The translations under genes and the position numbers were made by a program. From Amanita rubescens (Eukaryota > Basidiomycota > Agaricomycetes > Agaricales > Amanitaceae): DNA of 64,000 nucleotides. Shown piece after piece: positions 46,223 through 62,188 of the stretch. Positions within the stretch are counted from its first letter, which is position 1; every line of letters begins with the position of its first letter. The notes under the pieces were generated by a model. The model saw nothing but the letters and a program-made list of their open reading frames with translations. It was not told the DNA's origin and did not search any database. The stretch is from contig WION01000048.1 in assembly GCA_015039365.1 (NCBI GenBank), forward strand, positions 1 to 64,000. The letters are read 5' to 3'.

Positions 46223-48412
46223 ATGCTATTCAATATTGAAGTCTCTTCCGTCTACTACATCAAACTGGCCTCCACCGTGACTCTTCATGTGTGTCGGCTC
46301 TCCTTCTGCCTTTCTTCTATGGTCTATCCTATCCATCTTTGTGCGCTCCAACATTTCCCTACTTGATCGGAACTACGCATTTTAATCTTCTCTCTCCCAG
46401 TTTTGGATATTTCTCTTGTCCCATCTTTGGACCTACGATAGGTTCCAATGCATAAAATGGAATTCAGGACGACAGCCAGGCGCTTTTAAACGACTTATGA
46501 CGTACGTTCCTTTCTCTGCACAGCTATCCATCCTCACAGTCCTTCCAGTTATTCGTATCTAGGATCCATTCCACTCTTAGTAGTCTTTAGTGTCGGCATC
46601 ACTCGCATCAAGTACAGAGAAGGTATTGCTATCCGTCCTCTATCGCGATACCATTCACTCATTCGCTTCTTTAGGGTATACATTCCTTGGTGGCCATTGT
46701 GAGTTGCTTGTGTCTGTTGGCTTCAAATTCAAACCGTTCGAAATCAGTGGTACCTACACCTTGTCCTCAGTGGCATCCCAAAAAGCAAAGAGTGGCTGCT
46801 GCCTCTGTACTTGTGTCCTCAGCAGTCGCATGGGCGCTCGAAATGTATGTGCCATCGTCTCATCGGTCCCCGACTCTTCTCACCTCGTCAACAGAGTAAC
46901 TCATTTGGAGGGTGAGGGTCAAACCCGGCGGACGTAGCGTGTGTAATCTGATGGTTTATCACAGAACTAATGTTCTGGTTATTCCTGCTTCACCAAGGAC
47001 CTAGTCAACGACAGTGGTTCCGTAGCTGGGAATTTCGAATGTGGTCTATCGGTACTTGGCTCCACTTCCGTCAGAAAACGGTTCTAACTGTGCCTTAGGG
47101 AGCGCAATAGCCGTAGTCGGCATGCCAATCACAACCTTGGTTACGCGGCGGGATCCTACTACTGTGTGTTTGGCGCAGATTACTAATTCTCATTCGCTAA
47201 TGATACGTCCCCTAGAACTTGGTATGGATACTGTTGACAGGCTCCATGGCGAGCACCTGCACCACCATTTGCTTCTTCTATGTGCTTGCCCGTTTCCCGC
47301 CTTTTATTCAGCAGGTCAAAGAGGAAGGCGCAGAGCCCTCCGTCATTGTGCGCCTGATCACATTCTATCAGTTGAATGTAAGTTTGTTCGCTTCCTTTAC
47401 TTCCGCCAGGACAAACGTGTTTCCTAGCAAATCCGTGTGGTGTTTAGATTTATATACACCATACCCTTTCTCATTGTTGCCGCCGACGGCATCGAACCTC
47501 CTTACCCTATTGTGGGTAACTTGTAAGTAAAAGTGCCCCTTACGGTCTGATTCACTAACCAAGAAGGAGATAGGTTCGCACTAGGCAAGCCGTGGATCAA
47601 TTATCTTTTCCTCCGCTTTAACACATGTCTGTAGATCTGCTACTGATGGTGGGCGCGATAGGCTGCTTTGTTTCCTCTGCTATCACCCTCTTTGTGAGCC
47701 CGTTCGTCTTTTAATACCTCACTGGCAGCCTGACCTTTTGCCAAGGTCTTCTTCCCCCGATCTATTGCCCAGGAATCGGGGTACAGGGTTCAGGAGAAGC
47801 CACCCCTGGATATTGTCAGAACTCCATCAACGTCCGCACTACCGCCACATCAATATGATCATCATTTTCACCAAGCACCATCCAAAACTGGGCTTGACAT
47901 GGCGGGGTATGAAAATCCCGTCAGCATGCGATACGTCCATTCGCGGCAACTTCCAAGCCCACGCTCTATGTGCTCATACAGCATGGAGTCTGGGAACCAC
48001 TACGTATCAACCGGGTATGAGACCGGGTCCGAGAGCAGCCACGTTCGCCCTCAGTCGATCATTTCATACTCGGTTATGAAATCTCGTTCGGTACCGTCGA
48101 GAAATACGGTGTCAAGAAATATTGCTTCAAGGGCCGACAGACCATATAGCGCGGGACCGATAACTCTTGGACGGCGACATTCTGACGGCGCGAACTTTGA
48201 TGCCTACACAGATTCAATACAAGGCGCACGTGCGGCCCCAACGCCGGAACATGCGCCACAACTGCATCCATATGTACGATGACGTCGTTCTACCTTTGTA
48301 TCCCCCATTTTCTAACATCTTACAGGTTACGAGTTTTACATCACCTATCGATCTGTTGGACGAAGATAATGACCAGCATCGCAATTCCACTAGATCTTTA
48401 ACGCAAACATAA
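46223..48412 (+). CDS. Seven-TM receptor-like membrane protein, uncharacterised (paralogue 1)
   Basis: I recognise this only as an uncharacterised basidiomycete membrane family. The proposed start is MLFNIEVSSVYYIKLASTVT. Hydrophobic segments after splicing: ASVLVSSAVAWALEM; ELMFWLFLLHQGPSQRQWFR; IAVVGMPITTLVTRRDP; LVWILLTGSMASTCTTICFF; the loop PPFIQQVKEEGAEPSVIVRL; VAADGIEPPYPIVGN; and LLLMVGAIGCFVSSAITLF. Together with two N-terminal segments this gives about seven passes. A Ser/Tyr-rich soluble tail of about 190 residues follows (YENPVSMRYVHSRQLPSPRS) and ends SLTQT. The layout resembles a GPCR (short N-terminus, long tail) but no known class motif is visible. Homologous to the gene at 62189, which shares WFR-W-F-R-W, MP-T--TR-DP and FFPRSI. 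The first two exons are the least certain. Confidence 0.7.
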
Positions 48413-48771
48413 GCTAATGACACCTTTCCCAAAAATGCTCACGCGATGACGGCATCCATTACCGCCTGACACTTGACGACTTTTTTTTAAGTTTGAACGT
48501 TCCTTATTATCCTGTTATGGCACCCTCCGACTCATGCACCGTCCGTGGTACTTCGACAAGTTCTAATTTCCAAGCTGCTGTTGTATCTGTATCTGTAGAT
48601 AATGTCATAAACATCTTGTATACCCACCTTTCCTCATTGAGGACGAAGTAAAAATATTTATTTTGTAGCATCTGGCCAACGTTCGTTGCTTACACTTGCA
48701 TTGCACATTCACATATATATAGCATAGCATCTACTCCAATGACAGCCTGGGAAGTCCGCTAATTACCGTAT
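48413..48771. other. Convergent intergenic region
   Basis: Holds the 3' ends of two converging transcripts. A T-rich tract lies near 48481-48488. Nothing else seen. Confidence 0.45.
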
Positions 48772-50008
48772 TCATTGAATTTTCACGTTGTGCTTCGCGG
48801 CTTTCTCAATTGGTTCGCCGAAAATGTTGACGTCCCATGAAGTTTTATACCCGTAGGGGATATTGAATCTGGGGGGTGTTTTGTAAGAACACGTCACTCG
48901 GCAGCTCTGCCATAAAGCTCACCTAGTGTAGTTGCCGACGACGATGCTCGAAATTTTGTCATAGTCGTTTTGAGAAAGTTCTATTTGCTTAAAATTGGAC
49001 TTGATGCGATCCTCGTTTATGCTCTTTGGAATGACAGAGTATCCTCTTGTGGCACCCCACGCGACTAAAACCTGGGCGGGTGTAGCACCGAGCTTCTTGG
49101 CTACTTCCGCTACGATGGGGTGATCGACCACTTTCGGCTTGCCGACGACTGGTGAACGTTAACGTCAGAATAAAAAAAACCGAAATGGCTTGACTTACGG
49201 TTGTTGCCTAGAGGGCTGTAGGCGGTGATATGGATATTTTTCGACTGGCAGTAGAGTCTGAGGTCATCTTGAGGAAGGAGAGGGTGTGCTTCTATTTGGT
49301 TAACGACCTAATAATAGGGTGAGTATTAAAAAACGCATCAATACAGGGATTAAATATACCGGAGCGACACCAGTGGCGGCGATGATACCCTCGAGTTGCT
49401 TAATTGTAAAGTTGGACACACCAACTGCCCTGACCTTGGACTTTGGGAGGGCTAACATCGCCTTCCATGTATCCACGAGAGAAACGTCGTCATCGAGTAC
49501 GACGGCGCCGGTTGCGTCCTTAGGGAACAGGTCTTTACCCGCAGCGAAAGCAGAGGGCCAGTGGATAACTGCAGACTGATTATCAGTATTCCAGACGCGA
49601 TCTATCGCAATCAGATGAACGTACGATAGAGATCTAAGTAACTGAGACCAAGTTCTTTCAGGGTATCATCGAGAGCCGCTTCTACAAACTGGGGTTTGTG
49701 GGCCGAGTTCCAGAGTTTGGAGGTAATAAAGAGCTCCTCGCGTTTAACCACTGATGGAATGACTTTTTTAAGCGCGGCGCCGACTTCGTGTTGGTTTTCA
49801 TACACCTTGGCGAGGTCAAGATGCCTGTAACCGTTTCGTACGGCAGCTTCGACCTATTGATGAAAATTAAGGTTGTAGGTACATCGACAAGTGCACAACC
49901 GGACGTACAGCAAATTCGACTTCCTTTGGCTTAGAAAGCCATGTGCCCAGACCAATTTGGGGGATGGAGGCACCGGTAGAGAGACGAAGAGTCCTTTCCG
50001 AAAGACAT
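48772..50008 (-). CDS. Aldo-keto reductase (2,5-diketo-gluconate/GCY-like)
   Basis: NADPH-dependent carbonyl reductase, cytosolic. Key blocks: [35 protein letters not shown] (catalytic Asp and Tyr); ITSKLWN (catalytic Lys); a segment SYLDLY leading to the HW motif; [42 protein letters not shown]; and [20 protein letters not shown] (cofactor phosphate binding). It ends [10 protein letters not shown] with TGA at 48772-48774. At the 5' end, ATG 50006-50008 is out of frame with LRLSTGAS by one base. Removing one T from the coding TTT run (50001-50003) gives [14 protein letters not shown], a normal start. An unseen upstream exon spliced at the AG just after that run is the alternative. Confidence 0.83.
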
Positions 50009-50682
50009 TAGTGAGAGACGAAGGTTCAGTAGAGAGGGATCCGCAATCGTTGGCTTTTATTTCGCCTTTGCGGTACTGCCGTCCCGGCCCCTCGGCCCGT
50101 CGGTATTCCGCAGGTGTAAAACGTTGCGAGTATATGGCAAGATTTCCCCTAGCCATCGGATAGTTTGGTTGGATCTGGACCCGTAAATTGTATTGAGAGT
50201 TAATACTTGCAAGCATACGGTAGAAAGATGAGGCAGAGGTCATTACTACAGCCGCTAATTCAGCTAGCCGGAGAAGAGGCAAAATCATCGTCCGGTGACG
50301 GCTTTCTTTGTGTCATTTTGTGCAGCTTCGGGTCCTAGATTTTGCCCAATTTTGTAGCGAGGTCGGCACGATTGAGAAACAGAGTTGTAGCCGAGTCGTT
50401 GCGGAGAAACAGAAAATCCTGGGCAGGCAGGGAAGGGTTCTGAATTGACATGTTATGGCTGTGGTCTAGTCAATGCCACATTGCCTACTGAACCTAGCTT
50501 GAAGCCTGAAGGCTTGATACGTGATGATGGCAGAAAAAAGTCTGAATCAATCAAAGAATTGCTGTGCAACTCGTCGTCACGTCCGAGGTACCATTTCAAG
50601 CCATTCCGTAACAGCGCCCACACAATTGTAGACGTGTCCTACTAGCTGGTCTACCCAATACGATTCCCTCACACAGACGCTC
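50009..50682. other. Divergent promoter region, aldo-keto reductase / PMR1
   Basis: About 670 bp. An AATAAAA-like box about 50 nt upstream of the reductase ATG, followed by a CT-rich stretch, looks like its core promoter. Confidence 0.4.
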
Positions 50683-54475
<3,793 letters not shown>

Positions 54476-54544
54476 AGCGATAGTAGTATTTATTTACTTA
54501 ATGGCAAAGCCTCGCAGAATCCTCGTGGAGAATATTGTGCCAAT

Positions 54545-57500
54545 ATGGCCAGCTCAGTCTCGACCGCAGCTGAGCTCCCGCCACTTCCTGTTCGTTCGCC
54601 TTTGAGGCTGTCGTCGGCCACGATGCGCGTCTCCGCGCTCGATGACATGACGATCGTACCTGCTGCTGATCCTCCTATTCTCGGCTCCTTTCCAGTTCGT
54701 CTTCTTGATACCCTAGACGTTAATTTCAAATCAAAGCCCTTTGTGTCACCCCGACCCGAGTCTCCTCTTACCGACAGAACAGATGAGGAGCAACAGTACT
54801 TCCTCATCCCCCTTTCTTCCTCAGTCTCAACCACCACTCCAGCCCATGACAAAACGTCACCATGCTCTTCAGGAACTCCTCTCTTCAGAACGTGCCTACG
54901 CTTCTGACCTCGCTTTGATATGTGACGTCCACATTCCGCTAGCCCTAGGCAAGTCCTCGTGTTCCTACCCTATCTCATTAATGTAACCGTATCTCACAGG
55001 CCACGAAGGCGCCATCCATTCCCCTGCCATCTCGCCCTCAGACTCATCCGCTTCCTCATCTCGAACAGTCTCCACCGCCTCTGACACGTCTCATGCCGCG
55101 CATGGCCTTCCTATGAATCCAGAAGATACCAGAGTCATCTTCAGTAATATCGAAGAGCTCGCAGTCTTCTCCGAGTCTCTATGTGACAAGCTGGAAAACG
55201 TGATTGGCTCCGGTGAAAATGACGACCGCGTGGGGGCTCTGTTCCTCGGCATGGTAATCGTGCAATCACCCTGGCATCGTGAAACAAATTCGCTGATAGG
55301 AACGCCCTAGATTTCCGAATTCGAAGCCCCGTACAAGTACTATATTACACGACATCCAAGTGCACTCGCTCATCTCCAAAGTCTGCCCCAGACGCCGGCT
55401 CTGACCAGTTATCTCTCGCGGACCCAGAGTGTCGCGTCTGCCGTCTCGCACGCTTGGGATCTCGCTTCGCTTCTGATCAAACCGGTTCAGCGCTTGCTAA
55501 AGTATCCTCTCCTTTTGCTTGCCATTTTCGAAGAGACGCCGGAAGGACATCCGGACAAGGAAAGTCTCGATCTTGCGCGAAAGAAGATGGAGGAGGTAGC
55601 GCGGAACGTGAACGAAGGCCGCCGGCGGGCAGAAGTCATTAAAGAGGTCTTATCTGCCAAGAAGAAGCCCCTTTCATCCGCCGCGGTCAACCTGGGCAAG
55701 ATGAGGAGTCTTCGCGTTGGTTCCAGTAAACTTCCGCCGGCGGTCGACGCCGATAATGAGGAGGCAGCCAAGGTGGAAAAGATGCATATGGAGTTGAAGA
55801 GGATTGATGCGTTCGTTCAACATTTTGCTAGGAACGTGCTAGACTGGTCTAGGACCATGAGCAATGTCGTCGTTGCTCTTCGCGTATGGGCAACGAGCTT
55901 TGGCAAGGTTATTGGATTGTCTACGGAACAGGGCAGCGAGGCGTTTGATGCATTTATGGCTGTAGTGGAAGAACAGCTGACGCCTCTGTGCATTGGGCTG
56001 GATGCGACAGTGAATGAAAAGCTGCTCAAGGAGATTGCCCATCTGTTGACGACCATGACGCAGCCATTCAAGCTTATCGCGTGTATGAACGAACAAGAGC
56101 CTCTTCACAATCTCTTGTTCACGATGAATCTGAACAACCGCCGTCCGCCACCTAATCTTGTCGAGGCTTCCAACAATTATCGCGCTCTTCGTGGTCAGCT
56201 GGCCGCAGAACTGCCTGATTATCTTTTCTTGATGAACAAGGGGCTGTCCATTCTCATTGGAAGATTGGTAGAGCTTCAGGCTGAATTCTGGCGGGCGGTA
56301 AGAGATAGATGGGGAGAACTTTGGGATATGCTTCGTGTCGATGGGGAGATGAATGCGGGTTCCTCTGAGACTATCAAGGTGTGGAAAATGCGATGGGCAG
56401 AAGTGGATGAGGTTGTGAGTTCCATTGGCATCACGCAACGGCGGAAACTTTACGCAGAGACGTTGGTGAGGTCACGCGGGTCAACCCATTCCAGCGGTGA
56501 TTCTTCACACTCCAAGAGAACGTCACCAACGTCGTCCAACGTCTCGAATGTCCTCTCTACTCTTGATCCCGTCCATAGTCCTCCATCCTCACCAACGAAA
56601 ACCCGACCGAGAGGGTCAAGCGATGCTTCTGGACGTTCTCCTCGGCATGCACGTGTGGGACGAAAGACTTCAAACGAAAGCCTGCGGACTAGCATACAAA
56701 AACCAGCCAAGTCCCCCCGTCGGAGGACAGACGATTTATCAGAGTATGTGTTTGCGCATCATCCCACCCAGCAATTGCCTACAGTCTCTCCGAATCCACC
56801 GCTTCCGCGCACCAAGAGTATGCCATTGCCAATCGGAAAACCAATTCCCGGCAGAAGTCACTCTTCGTCGCGTAACGCTGCCACCTCGTTTGCAAGTACA
56901 GACTCTGACCAGACGTTGTACTATCCTGATAGCAATGGTTCACCTGAATATCATAAGCACAAACATGACCAACACCATGACTCTGACCGGCGTCATCATC
57001 ATCACCATGATCACGATCATGAGCGTGATCGTGATCGAGACCGCGGTCGATCTTCTCGAAAGTCAAGTTTGAAACGCAAAGAAGAGCGTGGCAGGCTTTC
57101 TATTGAGACAATAGAAGTTGAAGACAACAAAAGTACCAAGAGGCAAAACTCGGCCAAACGTTCATCAGCCTCTCGCCAGTTGGCTGATTCTTTCAAGAAC
57201 TTTACATCGTTATTGAGTTCCGGCTTTTCCACGGCGTCATCCACTTCTACGGCTGTCGACGAGTCGTGGCTCTTGGCGAATGTCAGCGACCAAGATCCGC
57301 GACCTTTAACAGAGAGTCAGCGTGATAGCTGGATGAACAAGGATGCCAAGTACGCATGTCGCGTAATCCATGCTTGCAGACCTCCTGCTTCTGTGGCTTA
57401 CTTCAGTTTCCCCTTCTTCACCCTCGTGGAAGGTGATATGTACGAGATCTTGCAAGAAGCTGGACATCCGAGCATTCATCCAAAACTTCCGCTGTACGTG

Positions 57501-57614
57501 GATGACGGCGAGGATTGCTTGTTGCTCTGTCGCGATGCAGATCAGAACGTTGGCTGGGCTTTGGCCAGTTTCCTCGAACCACTCGATATTCTCTCTCATG
57601 ATCATAGGAATTGA
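54545..57614 (+). CDS. RhoGEF with DH, BAR and SH3-like domains (Tuba/DNMBP-like layout)
   Basis: Exchange factor for a Rho-type GTPase, probably Cdc42. DH domain: KRHHALQELLSSERAYASDL, VIFSNIEELAVFSESLCDKL, FEAPYKYYITRHPSALAHLQ, LASLLIKPVQRLLKYPLLLL. A BAR-like helical region follows (IDAFVQHFARNVLDWSRTMS to WRAVRDRWGELWDMLRVDGE). Then comes a disordered Ser/Pro-rich linker with a His/Asp/Arg-rich tract (56960-57060). The C-terminal SH3-like domain has CRVIHACRPPASVAYFSFPF and LVEGDMYEIL, ending DHDHRN-like before the stop. The first intron of the DH domain (54949-54999) uses a GC donor, GCAAGT. The N-terminal frame (EEQQYFLIP) and the DH frame (PMTKRHH) differ by one base at the C run 54808-54812, a probable +1 error. 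Only 69 bp separate it from PMR1. Confidence 0.85.
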
Positions 57615-57920
57615 TTATTTTTCTTTTTTGCTCCATTACGCTGATCCATCTGCTTCATGTAATTGTTGTACACGGGACAAATCTACGCGGTACCGTCTCT
57701 TTCTCTTCTCTCTCTCTGCTATAGAATAACAACCACAATACTCTGTACCATCTAAGTATATATATATGTTCCTTGCTTTTTCATGTATGTTGTATCACGT
57801 TCCATTCACTCACTCTCTCTCTGTTCTACCTGACACGACCTTGCGACGCATATCTTTATTAGGCTCGGTGCAATACAAATGTGTTTCAAGATGCTAGTTA
57901 GTACAACTAGTGACATTTTT
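57615..57920. other. Convergent 3' region
   Basis: Contains CT-rich tracts (about 57695-57720 and 57808-57825) and a short TA run (about 57755-57765). It holds both 3' ends. No gene. Confidence 0.5.
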
Positions 57921-60484
57921 CTACAACGGCAACATTGTGTGTTCCATTTTTGGAGTGGGCGGTTCGTGAGTTCGAGGGTCGACCATTTCTCCTTGAGCGT
58001 TCAAGGGCCAAAATGTGTTTCTGAAAACGTTGGTAGGGTCGTACCGTTTCTTGATCTCGCATAGTCGTTCCCAGTTTTGTCCGAAACAAGCTTTGGTGCG
58101 TTCAGCGGGTTCGTGACGGCCCAAGAACTACCAGTCGGTCGGTTCGTTGGTTAATGGAACGTGACAGTACGAGTTTTGTCGTTAGCGATAGATAGCCTCG
58201 AGTAAAATTTAAAAAATAACTTACGCTGGGGAACGGCCCTCCTAAAGAGACGCCGTCCAACGTTATCTGATATCCACTGAGAAATGGGATGGGTATCAAG
58301 GAGGAGAAGAGTGTAAATTGCAGACCCACCTCTTCGGCGGATGCCTCACACCTATCGTCGTTCACGTCCATTTCCCACTGGTGAAGCGCGGCGATAGTAA
58401 ACTGCAGCTTCTCTTTGTGACTTTGGGACACAGGTATTTTCAAAGTCTGCTATGGCCCCTCCTGCGAGCTCGAATAGCCATGCTAGGGAGGAAGGGTTAT
58501 CTGCTTGCTCACGGGGATAGAATTAGGTTCTGCTTACTGCACCCAAGTGGCGTGTCCGCGAATTGCATGACAGTGTCGTTGATGATGTCGTCAGGTAGAG
58601 AAGAAATGAGAGCTGAGCGAATGAACCATTGTCTTCCAGCTAGAATTGGCAGTAAGTATGAGCCTGGTCAGGATACATGTACGTTAGTAGACACCTTTTC
58701 CTCGAAGAACCTGGGCAACGCTATCTTGTTGGTACAAGAACCCCTTCTCGTGGACTTCGTTGAGCAGGCATTTCTCCCCGTCCCAGGAAGAGAGGAAGGC
58801 AAGAAACTCTTGGCCCTTTTCTTTCGGACCGATGTAGCACATTTGAACCACGACGAGAGAATCCTTCCCGGCTGGCCCTGCAGTTAGAAGCACGTTCGCG
58901 TAGAGTTCTCGTGGAGCGTTCTTGACGCAGTCCCGATAATGTTTAATGAGAGAAGGTGTGGTAGCTTTGTTGAAGCGGCTTAGAAGGGAGGGTTAATTTG
59001 GATTCGGCAATGGAAGGAGTAAGTTACAGACTAGAGGAGGTTTCCCGCGAAGACGACTGGTACTGGGTAAGCTTTTGCCTTGTAGCGAATCGCGATGCCT
59101 AGTGTTGTTCCAGCCCCTCGAACAGCCCACCAAAGATCTGAAGATGAATGAACAAAAGGAGTGAAAGACTGGGATTTTTAGACTTACCAGGATAACTGTT
59201 CTCGTTAACGACAACGATACGACCATCGGCGAGCACCATCTCTACCTCCACAAGGTTATCGATGCTAAGACCATGTAGACGTCCGAGGAAGCCGAATCCA
59301 CCTAGAAGCATGTTCGAAGAACCAACAGGGTGTGCAGCACTAGAGCATCAATAGTCAGGGAAGCTCCAGATGACGCAAAAGACTCACAATGGAACGTGAT
59401 AGGGGATCCCATCTCCGAAACCAGAAGTGTAACGAGCTTCAAGTTTGTGCTCGGCAGTGAAAGTGTCAATCTCCTTCTGCCGCATGCCAGCTCCAAAGGT
59501 GACGAATGCATGGGGATATATAGGCTCGACTTCGGTGTGTAGAGGGAATTGAGAAACGTTCACTAATGGATGCGATTGCAGTCCACCCAAAGTAAGTGAG
59601 GGCAGATTTGATAGCAAGACAGGACGAGGTGGTCCTCCGAAGGAATAAGATATGCCCGCTGCAGGACAAGAATTCATGTATCCGAAAGGATCAGCATTGG
59701 CTGTAGTCAAGAGAGTGTTTGCTGCCAGAATTTATGCCAGAATTGTCAGAATGCGGCGAAGAACTAACTGACCTGCCCGAACTTCGTGGGGAGTTGTTTT
59801 CCCCAAAGTCTGGTCCGCGGTGAACAGCAGTAGATGGTGGGCTAAGAGGAAAACTTCGAATGTCAAGAGCCAGGGGTGTCCGAAGAAAATCAGCGACCCT
59901 TAGAGAAGCGAAATCGTACATCCTTAGGGCTCTGTCGTCCTCGCTGCGTTTCTGACTTGTAATCAGGCTCTGGGGGGTGGCAATGACTTTCTTTCCTTTA
60001 CTGTTGGTGCTGGCAACATCGTTTAAGCTCGTGTAGGACCCATCAGGACCAGGAGGCTCGATGTCAGCGTCCGTTATCTTGCACAAGTCGATGATCACAT
60101 CGCCTCCAATGGCCCAGCCACCCGTTCCATAACCGCCCGCTTTAACAGATAACGATAGAGAATGTTCGTTGCAAAAGAGAATGACTCTACGGGCCAAATT
60201 GATCTCAACTCTTGCGGCATAAACAAAGTACAAACCTGCTAACATCTTCCGCGTCTAGAGGGCATACGGCTGCCTTGGCCATTGATACCACGTTACCGTT
60301 GAAAACGGTGGAGTGGTGCGTGAAGCTGAAGACAAAGTTTTTGTCAGATGCCATGAATAAAATGCTATGATTTTAACCTGGGATCGCCATAAAACAAGGT
60401 GGTTCCCCTGCATAAGGCGTCTAGTTCTTTGCAGAGCTCCTGCGGAAGAGGTTCTACGCTGGCAGCAACTGGATGCACGTCCAT
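57921..60484 (-). CDS. FAD-linked oxidase (berberine-bridge-like family)
   Basis: PCMH-type FAD-binding oxidase. Starts MDVHPVAASVEPLPQELCKE. The FAD loop is LSVKAGGYGTGGWAIGGDVI; siblings usually have GGH where this has GGY, so the histidine for covalent FAD attachment is missing. An insert of about 130 residues follows. Then ALVTFGAG-like HAFVTFGAGMRQKEIDTFTA, MLLGGFGFLGRLHGLSIDNL and VEMVLADGRIVVVNENSYPD-LWWAVRGAG. The substrate domain includes LLTAGPAGKDSLVVVQMCYI. The C-terminal BBE-type end is RYDPTNVFRNTFWPLNAQGE, stopping at TAG 57921-57923. About ten introns. No clear secretion signal, unlike many family members, so it may be cytosolic or peroxisomal. Substrate unknown. Confidence 0.82.
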
Positions 60485-61236
60485 GGCTGAATATGTCACG
60501 GAACAGCCGCTCTGATTATATCTAGAACACCTCTTGGATAGGAGCTGGAACCATCCTTCCTAGAAGTTGTCAAATTACGACAAGGTTGTAATTAAGCAGG
60601 AGTTCGAGTCTATGGAATTCATCGTTAGCAAACCTCTCGAGAAAAGTAGGGTTGATTACCAGAACGAGGGAAGTCCAAAGTTTGTCTTGTGGCTCAGAAT
60701 ATACACGCGTAACCTTGGATGTTAGTTTGTAGGAGTCTGGGGTGCCCATTCCATAATCTTTAGACCACGTCTGTCGTGTATGCCATACGAACGTGGAAAC
60801 GGGGATGTCTATGGAGATCAATTTAACTTTGGAAGATCTTCTATTACCACAACTTGAAAGCTTGTTGCACAGCTTATCTAGTAATTACTTCTCCGGCCGG
60901 AGAATATCATGGGAAATGTAGGTGCCCTGGCACAGGCACGAGCGCCGTTTGATGGGGTATGATTTTCCGGTAATTGTCAAGCCGGTCGAAATAAGCCTGA
61001 TTCATGCGCCAGTCCCCAACTCTTTCCGGTATTGCGATTGCCCCGCAAGGAAGGTGTGAGTACATTTCAGTTATAAATGTCTAGACAACAAGGGTTCCAT
61101 CACAGTTACCACATGTATCTACGTTAACTCTATGTAGTCGTTAGCGGAGCCCAAGATGGACAGTGTAGTGATATGCTTAACTTACCCATGCACGCTAGCT
61201 GCGGTCTAGAGACAAATTCAAATTTTGCGAAATGCA
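60485..61236. other. Intergenic region
   Basis: About 750 bp. A minus-strand open frame at 60570-60821 (start MISIDIPVSTFVWHTRQTWS) has no family signature that I recognise and no good start context, so I do not call it. Confidence 0.4.
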
Positions 61237-61864
61237 CTACGATGAAGATGGCGACGCGTCACTGCTGATTTTCATTTTGGAGACTTGACCTTCAGCGTCC
61301 TGGATTTCGACTTCAATGTCGGGCGCGTCATTACTATCAATGCTAGGTTCATCGTCATCTCCGTCGTTTTCGTTTTCGTCGAGGTTCATGACTTGTACCA
61401 TGTACTTTGCACCTTCTTCCCACCCTGCCATTTCGGCTTCTCCAAGGGGCGATCGTCCTGTATTGTTTTTAATGTCTATCAGGCCGTTGCCTGGGCCGCC
61501 AGAATATCGGATCAATTTTTGGGCAATCTCGAGTTGAGCGTTGATAGCAGCCCAATGCAAAGGCGTAGACCCGGCGTTGTTCTGTGCCGATAAAAGTGAC
61601 GGTGGAACGATTGGCAACAAATAATCCAGGACGTCTATCGTATACCTTCCGTGAGTGAGAAATGTGCAAGGCAGGGACACCATTGCAAGCTTACCGACAT
61701 GACCATTACCCGCCACCATATGCAAAATGGTGTTCCCGTTTTCGTCGCGTATTGAACCAAGGATATCCTGGCCATACTTGTCTGTGAACTGACGAACGTC
61801 GTCTATGTCGCCGTATCGACAAGACTAGCAGAAGCTCATCTTTTTCGTCATCTGTCGGGGACAT
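61237..61864 (-). CDS. YAR1: Ankyrin-repeat ribosome-assembly chaperone Yar1
   Basis: Chaperone of ribosomal protein Rps3 in yeast. Two ankyrin repeats: NGNTILHMVAGNGHV (cut by an intron at about 61640-61695) with DVLDYLLPIVPPSLLSAQNN, and GSTPLHWAAINAQLEIAQKL. Then GRSPLGEAEMAGWEEGAKYM and an acidic tail (DENENDGDDDEPSIDS) ending DASPSSS. About 190 residues, close to yeast Yar1 (200). The start is MSPTDDEKDELLL. A +1 shift at 61825-61828 then separates it from SCRYGDIDDVRQFTDKYGQD. Removing one base gives a continuous helix as in yeast Yar1, so a sequence error is likely. Confidence 0.85.
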
Positions 61865-62188
61865 TATTGTGATCTAATCCAGATCATGGACGTGGGAAGA
61901 CGCGGCCTAGGATGAATATGATACAGGAGGGTCTCTGAGGGCGCCATGTGCTACGCAACCGTCAAAAAAACCGGGCGTTTCAAGGAGGAGGAATTCAACA
62001 TCTGAGCGGGGGTACCTTCAAACCTGTGTTCGGACATTTGTTCGCATCATCTGCAATAGCCTGAATGTTGCTCAGCGTCATGTGTGCCATTCATATTTCA
62101 CTCCCAAAAAAGACCTCCGTATTTCTTTTCCTGTCCATTCTTTCCTCCTCCTCTCAATGTGTCATACTTCCCTTGCCACCTATCTAGC
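61865..62188. other. Divergent promoter region, YAR1 / seven-TM paralogue 2
   Basis: 324 bp between divergent start codons. A pyrimidine-rich stretch (62125-62165) precedes the seven-TM start. Nothing else seen. Confidence 0.4.
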
